From a virus, in the IMG/VR virus record IMGVR_UViG_3300033146_004974, positions 1 to 64,000 of that record: DNA of 64,000 nt. One strand, given 5' to 3'. This document shows, one piece after another, positions 58,421 through 64,000 of this stretch. The first letter of the stretch is position 1; each line of letters starts with the position of its first letter. Under the pieces are notes generated by a model that ran no database searches, was not told the origin of the DNA, and worked only from the letters and a program-made list of their open reading frames with translations. The position numbers and the translations under genes are program-made.

Positions 58421-59378
58421 GTTTGATGGCATCAAAAATTCTATTCCAAAGGAAGTGGCTCGTTTGGTTAGAATATTCCGAAAAGACGGGATTGTTCTGG
58501 ACAATCAAACATGGATTGTGACAGAAAAGATCCATGGGACCAATTTGGGAGTTTATTACCTTCCATCGGAAGGGTTCAAGATCGCTTCAAGAAACGGTTT
58601 TACTGGCACAGGCTTTTTTGGTTCTCATGAAGTTATTATAAGAATCAAAGAACAAGTCAAAAAGCTTTGGGGGAACATTTGTGAGCCAGAAATCCCTTTA
58701 GTTTTGCATGGAGAACTCTATGGAGGATTCTTTGACGGCGTTTCAAAGAATCGAAGAGTTCAAAAAGGAGTTCAATACCGTTCCGACCATGGTTTTGCAA
58801 TCTTTGATGTGAGAATCGGGGATGAATTGCAAACATGGTCAGAAATGATTCCACGCCTTGAAGAAGTTGGGTTGGAATATCAACGAATTTTATTCACAGG
58901 AACTTTGAAACAATGTCTTGAATTTCCTGAAGAATTTGATTCGTTGAAACCAAAGGAGCTTGGGTTGGGAACTGATGAGCAAAACCTTGCTGAAGGAATT
59001 GTTCTAAAAACTGATAAGCCGATGTTTGCCAAAGATAGAAGGGCAATCTTGAAAAAAAAGAACAAAACATTTTCAGAACGAGCATGTAAAAAGGAGGCGA
59101 CGATCAAGTCTCAAAACGAGATCCCTGGAAGTGTTCTTCGCGAATTTCAAACCGTTGCGGAGTTTGTGACGTTGAATCGCTTGAGGAATGTCGTATCTCA
59201 TGTTGGATTCGATTCAATGAAGGATTTTGGCAAAGTCTTGAAAGAGTTCGTCGAAGATGTTATTTCAGATTATCTTGACGAAGAAGAGAGAGAAATCTGG
59301 GATGGAAGAATGAGAAAAATGTTGACAAGAGAATGCGCACTCTTGATGAAAGATTCTATTGAAAAAGATTTGATTTAA
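58407..59378 (+). CDS. RNA ligase (T4 Rnl2-like)
   Basis: The 323-residue protein has the nucleotidyltransferase motifs of Rnl2-type ligases: motif I WIVTEKIHGTNLGVYYL (K41), ASRNGFTGTGFFG (motif Ia), VLHGELYGGFF (motif III), GFAIFDVRIGD (IIIa), AEGIVLKTDK (IV) and ILKKKNKTFSE (V). It would seal 3'-OH/5'-phosphate RNA nicks, e.g. broken tRNA. The start is ATG 58407 behind AGGAGGATT. The C-terminal 110 residues are helical as in Rnl2. Adjacent to cca. Confidence 0.9.
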   Translation: MKFHKFDGIKNSIPKEVARLVRIFRKDGIVLDNQTWIVTEKIHGTNLGVYYLPSEGFKIASRNGFTGTGFFGSHEVIIRIKEQVKKLWGNICEPEIPLVLHGELYGGFFDGVSKNRRVQKGVQYRSDHGFAIFDVRIGDELQTWSEMIPRLEEVGLEYQRILFTGTLKQCLEFPEEFDSLKPKELGLGTDEQNLAEGIVLKTDKPMFAKDRRAILKKKNKTFSERACKKEATIKSQNEIPGSVLREFQTVAEFVTLNRLRNVVSHVGFDSMKDFGKVLKEFVEDVISDYLDEEEREIWDGRMRKMLTRECALLMKDSIEKDLI

Positions 59379-59455
59379 TGGGGATTTGGATTCTGAATTG
59401 TTCCTGCTTGTTCCTGATTATCATCACCATCATCATCATAACCAGAAGGAGTTGA
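59378..59455 (+). CDS. Tiny membrane peptide (25 residues)
   Basis: The ATG overlaps the RNA ligase stop (TAATG). The peptide is a hydrophobic helix (LNCSCLFLIIITIIIITRRS) with two Cys before it; a run of ATC/ATCA repeats gives the Ile stretch. One of several such peptides in the window. Confidence 0.45.
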   Translation: MGIWILNCSCLFLIIITIIIITRRS

Positions 59456-59459
59456 AAAA

Positions 59460-59690
59460 ATGACATTCCAACAGTGGAAAGAAGAGTTGAATGTTTACAT
59501 GCGACAAAGCCATTTGGGAATGACGTTAACAGAATTCCCAGAAATGGAAGTTGGGATGAGGGAGGCATTCACTTCTGGGAATTCCCCCGGCATTTTCTGG
59601 GAAAGTGAGTTGATCCCGATGCTTGAAGAAATGTTTGGACCATTGATGTCCGACTTTCTTAATGATGAAGAAGCTTGGGACATGGGATAA
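59460..59690 (+). CDS. Small acidic protein of unknown function
   Basis: The 76-residue protein, AAGGAG ribosome site. Many Met and Glu (EFPEMEVGMREAFTSG; MLEEMFGPLMSDFLNDEEAW). Helical and acidic; may interact with another protein. Not recognised. Confidence 0.65.
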   Translation: MTFQQWKEELNVYMRQSHLGMTLTEFPEMEVGMREAFTSGNSPGIFWESELIPMLEEMFGPLMSDFLNDEEAWDMG

Positions 59691-59692
59691 AA

Positions 59693-60262
59693 ATGAGATG
59701 GATTGTTTTGGTTGGAGCAAATCGCTTTGAAAGAATTCGTCGTCTAAGAATTCTTAGCAAAGATGCTGAAAACTATTGTTATTTTCATGACAAGATTTTG
59801 AGACGAATGAAGGAGAACAATCCATTTTCGTATGAAAAGTGGCTATTCCGAGCTATTGAAAACGAAAGTCGTTACGGGAAGTTGACGGTTTTTATTGAAG
59901 AATTGGGCGATAATTTTTTGCCAGACGAGTTGATTGATTTTGTTCAACACTTGAAAAACGAACATCCAGAAATGAGAGTTATCATTTCGACAGATTCTCG
60001 TTTTCTTATGGCTCAAATGAGGAAGGAGGAATTGTTAATTGTCACCGATTCTGGAGTTAAACCATTCAAAATTGAACCTCGCTTGAGCTTGGCTTCTGAT
60101 TTTGACATGGAAATGTATCAAAAAACCGTTGCTAATTCATTGGCGAGGGATTTTCAAAGATTTAAATATCTTGAGCATTCAGCCGATGATATTGAGGGCT
60201 TCAAAGAGTTTTCAACCCTTCAAGAAAAACTTTTTCGCGAAGGGTTGTTGACCAAAAGGTGA
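59693..60262 (+). CDS. Degenerate ABC/AAA-type ATPase-like protein
   Basis: The 189-residue protein shows two pieces of an ABC-type ATPase: a strand and loop RWIVLVGANRFERIRRLR at the start, where a normal protein has a GxNGxGKS Walker A, and LTVFIEELGDNFLPDELIDF with EMRVIISTDSRFLMAQM near residue 100, which look like Walker B/D-loop and the following switch strand. The Walker A Lys and the signature motif are absent, so ATP use is unlikely. Could be a decayed or reduced relative of OLD/RecF-like proteins. Low certainty. Confidence 0.4.
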   Translation: MRWIVLVGANRFERIRRLRILSKDAENYCYFHDKILRRMKENNPFSYEKWLFRAIENESRYGKLTVFIEELGDNFLPDELIDFVQHLKNEHPEMRVIISTDSRFLMAQMRKEELLIVTDSGVKPFKIEPRLSLASDFDMEMYQKTVANSLARDFQRFKYLEHSADDIEGFKEFSTLQEKLFREGLLTKR

Positions 60263-60266
60263 AAAA

Positions 60267-61250
60267 ATGTTGTGGGCAATTCTTTTTTTATACCTTTTGC
60301 CAGTTCCTTTTTATTTCATGAAGTTATATCAAGACTATCATGACCGAACAAATTCGGCCAGAAAAGACAAGGGGTGGCAAATCTTTTGGGAATCTTTAAA
60401 ATACCCAAAAGAAATTTGGAGAAATTTTAAGGAAAAAAGAATTGCCAAGAAATATATTATCCTCGAACTGAATGCGCCCAAAGAAGAGAGCAGGCAGTTT
60501 TTTGAGGAGTTTATGAGTGATAGGAGAAAAATGCGCAGCTATATGCACAAAAAAAATGCGCAATGGGTTCCTGTTGCTGTTGATCGGGGGTTTAAGATAA
60601 AATTCACTCCTCCTATGAACAAAGAAGAAAATGAATTGGCAATGTTTGTTGGATTATGTTATAAATTTTCGACAAATCATTGGGCAACAATTGTCGATTC
60701 GTTTGAAGCCTTTACAGACATGTTTGGAATCAAATTCCACAATGGAGATATTTTTCTTCAATATTTCTTTGCTTCTGCTTATTGGGAAAAATATGGTGAA
60801 CTTCCCGTGAATAAATTGCGGACATTTGCTGAAGTTTTGGAGATTGCCCTTCAAGCAAGTTTGTTTTGGAAATTCTGGGAAGAGATTTATTTCAGGCGAA
60901 TGATTCATTTGCCAAAAAGTGATTTAGCATTTTATCAAATGCACTTAATGTCCGCAAAATTCGTTTCAGCAGAATTTTATCAAGTTGCTGAAGAGGTGGT
61001 GGAATTTCTTCTTAATTATGAAGAAAAAAAAGAAGATGAATTGATCGAAGAAGAGGATGAATTGATCGAAGAAGAGGATGAATTGATCGAAGAAGAGGAT
61101 GAATTGATCGAAGAAGAGGATGAATATGAAGATGAATTGATCGAAGAAGAGGATGAATTGATCGAAGAAGAGGATGAATTGATCGAAGAAGAGGATGAAT
61201 TGATCGAAGAAGAGGATGAGGAGACATTTGATGACATCGTTGCTTATTAA
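60267..61250 (+). CDS. Membrane-anchored protein with DELIEEE repeats
   Basis: The 327-residue protein has an N-terminal span (MLWAILFLYLLPVPFYFMKL), a cytoplasmic or periplasmic helical middle (FWESLKYPKEIWRNFKEKRI; SVAEVLEIALQASLFWKFWE-like segment), and a C-terminal tract (residues 257-317) of two blocks of four DELIEEE heptads, separated by DEYE. The nucleotide units are identical 21-mers. The middle resembles the following gene's product in aromatic pattern (FWKFWEEI / FWKFWYKH), so the two may be paralogues. Function unknown. Confidence 0.75.
   Translation: MLWAILFLYLLPVPFYFMKLYQDYHDRTNSARKDKGWQIFWESLKYPKEIWRNFKEKRIAKKYIILELNAPKEESRQFFEEFMSDRRKMRSYMHKKNAQWVPVAVDRGFKIKFTPPMNKEENELAMFVGLCYKFSTNHWATIVDSFEAFTDMFGIKFHNGDIFLQYFFASAYWEKYGELPVNKLRTFAEVLEIALQASLFWKFWEEIYFRRMIHLPKSDLAFYQMHLMSAKFVSAEFYQVAEEVVEFLLNYEEKKEDELIEEEDELIEEEDELIEEEDELIEEEDEYEDELIEEEDELIEEEDELIEEEDELIEEEDEETFDDIVAY
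61035..61214 (+). repeat. 21-bp coding minisatellite (4 + 4 units)
   Basis: The unit GATGAATTGATCGAAGAAG followed by AG occurs four times (61035-61118), then GATGAATATGAA, then four more times (61131-61214). Units are identical at nucleotide level, so the array expanded recently and may vary in number between isolates; each step keeps the reading frame. Confidence 0.95.
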
Positions 61251-61362
61251 TTTGTACATCTTTGGCGTTCTGATCAACATTGCATTTTGCAAGAACCTTT
61301 CGCCAATGATTTTAGTGCCATTTTATCCATCTGCAAAAGAAGTTTTTGGGAGAAGAGAATGA
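61231..61362 (+). CDS. Small membrane protein (43 residues)
   Basis: This frame starts inside the end of the repeat protein gene and ends in an ATGA overlap with the next gene. MTSLLINLYIFGVLINIAF is a single span; then a short tail with KEVFGRRE. Coupling on both sides supports it. Confidence 0.5.
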   Translation: MTSLLINLYIFGVLINIAFCKNLSPMILVPFYPSAKEVFGRRE

Positions 61363-62162
61363 GTCCATTTTCGTTTTTTGGTGCAATACTTTTGGCAAGC
61401 ATACTACTTTTCTTTTTAAACTTGATTCAAGTGCCATATAGCAAATTTGGCTATTGGCTTTTCATTCCTTTTGGGTATCTTTTCGCGTCCGAAAAGGAAG
61501 AAAAGGAGAGAATTGTATATGATTGCACTTTAGAAGTTGAAAAGTGGATAGCAGAACGTTTCATCAAAGAATATATGTTGCCTAAAAGCGCTGAAGATCC
61601 TGTTTTAAATTTTGTCAAAATTCGATGGCATTTTCCAAGTCCCAAAACGAATTTGGAAAAAGGAGTGTGGAATATCCTCGGATGGGAAATGGTTTTTGAA
61701 AATGACAAAAAGTACTTCACAACAGTTCAAGAAACTTTTTACAACTTTTATATAACATTTGTTAATGATTCTTCGCATTATGGTTTCGTGACACCAATTC
61801 TTACAATTTATTTTGTCCATTTGTGGTTGAAAGATCATAAAATTCCAGAAGAATTGTTTGTGACTAATGAAGAATTGACCAATATTGCCCTAAAATCAAA
61901 AATGTTCTGGAAGTTCTGGTACAAGCATGGAGTCAAAACATTTTTGGAAAAAGATTTGACATTGAATGATGTCAGATTTCTCAGAGAATTTTTACCACTT
62001 TCAAGGGGATTTGAGGAATTTGATGATGATGGCTGGGAGATAAAAATTTGGAGTCATCTTGAAGGAGCGGAAAGCATCATTGAAGATCTTTATCTCGAAG
62101 AGGCTTCGAAAAAGGAACAAGATTTGAAAGAAATTCCACTCAGGTTTATGATGAGTGAATGA
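61359..62162 (+). CDS. Membrane protein related to the preceding repeat protein
   Basis: The 267-residue product starts at ATG 61359 after GGGAGAAGAG. Two N-terminal spans (FFGAILLASILLFFLNLIQV; YWLFIPFGYLFA) precede a long soluble part. The soluble region has the same layout as the middle of the previous protein: e.g. YITFVNDSSHYGFVTPILTI, ALKSKMFWKFWYKHGVKTFL, compared with FWKFWEEIYFRRM. Two membrane paralogues in tandem; role unknown. Confidence 0.7.
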   Translation: MSPFSFFGAILLASILLFFLNLIQVPYSKFGYWLFIPFGYLFASEKEEKERIVYDCTLEVEKWIAERFIKEYMLPKSAEDPVLNFVKIRWHFPSPKTNLEKGVWNILGWEMVFENDKKYFTTVQETFYNFYITFVNDSSHYGFVTPILTIYFVHLWLKDHKIPEELFVTNEELTNIALKSKMFWKFWYKHGVKTFLEKDLTLNDVRFLREFLPLSRGFEEFDDDGWEIKIWSHLEGAESIIEDLYLEEASKKEQDLKEIPLRFMMSE

Positions 62163-62204
62163 GATAAATATTACCAATTTCCATTCTACAAATTGAGGAA
62201 ATAT

Positions 62205-63170
62205 ATGAGTTTTATTATACCTCTTCAAGAGATTTTTGAAGAAGAAACCCCAGAAGAAATTCAGGGAATCATGAAAAACATTCCTCAAGAAGTTTTAAAC
62301 ATTTTGAGGGATGTTCCTCCAGAAGTCGAAACTAAAGAGCCTGCAAATAATGTTGACTCTTTGGTAAGACTTGCTAGCAAAAACGAATTGGATACGATTA
62401 GAGAAATACCGATCCCTGATTTAAATCCAAACTCATTGAACGCTGCGCTAAAAACATGTATTGCAAAAGATTATCGAGAGCTTTTTGAATATCTTTATGG
62501 TATTTTTAAGAAAACGCCAATTCATAGCAAGAAGACAAAGGTCAACGGATTGTTTGAATTTTCAGTCGCCCAAAATTCGATATATTTTGTCGAACTGTTA
62601 GCGAACAAACACAAATATCTTGATCCTTTCCCACCGATGAATCGCGCAATTTCTCATGGATTTGTTGATATTATCACAAAATTATTAAAAATTTTCCCAG
62701 AAATAGATAACATTTATGATTTTCAGAAATTTTTAACTCGTGCGATAAGGGATGATAATCTCATCTCCATCAAGTTTTTTTTGGATAAGGGTGCACTCAT
62801 TCATTCTGATGTTGATAAACCATTTTTGGAGGCGTCAAAATTTTCACCCAACTTCCTCAAATTCTTTTTTGAAAGCGGAGAAACAGTCCAGGAAGGAACA
62901 ATGCGGCAAGCCCTATTGAACGCAGTACATGAAGGTTATCCAGACATTGTTGAATTGCTTGTCAAAAATGGAGCCAGCCTAGAGGAAGAGGACTTAGAAT
63001 TCTTTTTCGAATATGATGGCGAAGATTTTTTTGATTATGTTCAAATCTTTATTGAAAATGGTTTAAGCCCTCGTGCACATGATGATTATTTTTTGAAGAT
63101 GGCTGTGGATCAATATGACACATTTATAATCAATTTTTTGCTTAGGGAGATTGCAAAAAATGATTTTTAA
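62205..63170 (+). CDS. Ankyrin-repeat-like protein
   Basis: The 321-residue product starts at ATG 62205 after GAGGAAA. Several ankyrin-type repeats are recognisable: MNRAISHGFVDIITKLLKIF, LTRAIRDDNLISIKFFLDKG, LLNAVHEGYPDIVELLVKNG, and LKMAVDQYDTFIINFLLR. Ankyrin proteins bind other proteins. The N-terminal 60 residues are acidic with EEETPEEIQGIMKNIPQEV. It overlaps the ligase start by 11 bases. Confidence 0.8.
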   Translation: MSFIIPLQEIFEEETPEEIQGIMKNIPQEVLNILRDVPPEVETKEPANNVDSLVRLASKNELDTIREIPIPDLNPNSLNAALKTCIAKDYRELFEYLYGIFKKTPIHSKKTKVNGLFEFSVAQNSIYFVELLANKHKYLDPFPPMNRAISHGFVDIITKLLKIFPEIDNIYDFQKFLTRAIRDDNLISIKFFLDKGALIHSDVDKPFLEASKFSPNFLKFFFESGETVQEGTMRQALLNAVHEGYPDIVELLVKNGASLEEEDLEFFFEYDGEDFFDYVQIFIENGLSPRAHDDYFLKMAVDQYDTFIINFLLREIAKNDF

Positions 63171-64000
63171 TATTTTGGAAGAAGCAGGGAGCTTGAAAGG
63201 CAATGCGCAAATCGAATTCCTCAAAAATCACCGAAGCAATGAAAGATTGCAGTTCTTTTTGGAAGTTGTTTGCACAGATGTCAGGTTAAAATGCAAATTT
63301 CCTTCTGCAACCTGCTGCAAAAATGCAGAAGAATTTGATGCAGAAGAAAGTTTGGAACAAGAAATGAGGAACGCAATTGCGAATTTGTTTGGGACCGATG
63401 AGTTGCGTTCGAGGTTGACGAATCTTGCAGAAAGGTCTACAAATTTTCAATTAAAGTGGATTAAAAGAATCTGGAACAAAAAGTTGAGAATAGGAATTGG
63501 CAAAAGAGTTTACGAGAAAGTGTGGGGAAAACCAAAAACAAATTTTTCTGTTTGTTTATGCAAAAAGTGGAAGGGGAAAGAATTTGCAACTGATGAATGG
63601 ATTGCTGAACCAAAATTGGACGGAGTTCGTTGCATAATCTTGATTGACCAAAACGGAAATGCTATTGCTAAATCAAGGAATGGCAAAGTGCTCCCTGGCG
63701 CGAAACATGTTGCACAAATTTTAGGACAAAAAGTTTCCAACATTGTTCTAGATGGAGAAATTGTTTACAAAGATTTCAGAACATCAGTTTCATTGGTCAA
63801 ATCTGAATCGAATTGGGAATCTTCAAAGCTGATTTTTCATGCGTTTGACGGAATGCCATATGATCTTTGGCCCCAAACTTGGGAGAAAGATATAAAATTC
63901 AGAAAAAGGTGGTTGCGTGAACAATTGAGCCAAGTTGATTCAAAGAATATTGAACTTGTTCCATCATTTTTGATTTCAGAAAAGGGGAGCGATTTTGATG
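63160..64000 (+). CDS. ATP-dependent DNA ligase (5' part; runs off the window)
   Basis: The frame is open to the end of the window (280 codons seen). The N-terminal 140 residues match the T4 gp30-type extension, with LKWIKRIWNKKLRIGIGKRV. Then motif I EWIAEPKLDGVRCI (K152 nucleophile), AKSRNGKVLPG (Ia), and VLDGEIVYKDF (III), then AFDGMPYDLW. It would seal nicks in replicated DNA. An unusual VCTDVRLKCKFPSATCCK Cys group lies in the N-terminal domain. Confidence 0.92.
   Translation, partial: MIFNILEEAGSLKGNAQIEFLKNHRSNERLQFFLEVVCTDVRLKCKFPSATCCKNAEEFDAEESLEQEMRNAIANLFGTDELRSRLTNLAERSTNFQLKWIKRIWNKKLRIGIGKRVYEKVWGKPKTNFSVCLCKKWKGKEFATDEWIAEPKLDGVRCIILIDQNGNAIAKSRNGKVLPGAKHVAQILGQKVSNIVLDGEIVYKDFRTSVSLVKSESNWESSKLIFHAFDGMPYDLWPQTWEKDIKFRKRWLREQLSQVDSKNIELVPSFLISEKGSDFD

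Noticed and set aside
59419-59452. Run of CAT/CAC codons (poly-His) before the 59460 gene
   Set aside because: In the frame with a start codon the same bases encode the Ile-rich membrane peptide; the His frame has no start.
61035-61214. Regular repeats as a CRISPR array
   Set aside because: Units are directly adjacent without variable spacers and encode an in-frame heptad repeat.
61012-61292. Three long minus-strand open frames with Ser- or Phe/Asp-rich repeats
   Set aside because: They are the mirror of the 21-bp coding repeat on the + strand, which keeps several frames open; no ribosome site or independent coding signal.
1-64000. Integrase, transposase, IS element or attachment site
   Set aside because: None seen; no tRNA 3'-end duplication or terminal inverted repeats of IS type in the window.

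Overview
The window is a stretch of a large, low-G+C, strictly lytic-looking tailed phage genome (myovirus, T4-like in tail plan). All genes that I accept read on the + strand, they are packed tightly with many ATGA, TAATG and TGATG stop/start overlaps, and most have AGGAG/GGAG-type ribosome sites. A contractile tail sheath, tail tube, tape measure, and LysM and hub baseplate genes identify a myovirus. I see no integrase, transposase, CRISPR array or rRNA. The host cannot be named from the sequence; promoters have a clear TTGACA -35 box, so a sigma70-type host polymerase is the simplest reading.

Layout. 1-13.4 kb: tail module (end of an upstream gene, sheath, tube, a tail assembly chaperone candidate with an apparent +1 frameshift extension, tape measure, baseplate proteins). 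13.4-14.6 kb: a compact family A DNA polymerase without an exonuclease domain. 14.6-15.3 kb: a non-coding interval with a sigma70-like promoter, possible structured RNA, a phage-type promoter and tRNA-Lys. 15.3-17.3 kb: a small protein, a divergent FtsZ/tubulin-like protein and a single-strand DNA-binding protein with a bacterial SSB-like tail. 17.4-20.7 kb: ankyrin-like protein, RlaP-type nucleotidyltransferase, a 280-bp direct repeat around an inserted small ORF, and a membrane metallopeptidase. 20.7-26.9 kb: HD hydrolase, flap/5'-3' exonuclease, small proteins, DUF3310 protein and DnaB-like helicase, then a tRNA with anticodon CAT. 27.5-36.6 kb: class II ribonucleotide reductase, ThyX, a GroES-like protein, DNA polymerase III alpha and dUTPase. 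36.6-44.7 kb: acidic proteins, ClpP-like protease, amidase endolysin, GroEL, small membrane/coiled-coil proteins. 44.7-48.2 kb: two tandem paralogous small peptides, radical SAM protein, membrane M50-like peptidase, second radical SAM protein, and a Cys-rich protein with a SNSSSSSF N-terminus. 48.2-51.2 kb: MoxR ATPase and VWA/metallopeptidase partner. 51.3-57 kb: small zinc-ribbon and accessory proteins, metallophosphoesterase, deaminase. 57-64 kb: CCA-adding enzyme, Rnl2-like RNA ligase, a degenerate ABC-type protein, membrane proteins with a 21-bp coding minisatellite, an ankyrin-like protein and the 5' part of an ATP-dependent DNA ligase.

How it works together. The phage brings much of its own replication (two DNA polymerases of different families, helicase, SSB, 5' nuclease, ligase), its own deoxynucleotide supply (B12-type reductase, ThyX, dUTPase, deaminase), its own folding machine (GroEL plus a GroES-like partner) and a tRNA maintenance set (two tRNA genes without encoded CCA, CCA-adding enzyme, RNA ligase, RlaP-type enzyme). 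Nine intergenic sites share a 16-bp box (GAAAC-N6-AATTC like) exactly 9 bp upstream of a TTGAC -35 element; I read these as a phage-specific promoter class. The most suggestive candidate for an undescribed system is the 44.7-48.2 kb radical SAM cluster, which has the parts expected of a peptide-modification (RiPP-like) locus, but its function is inferred only.
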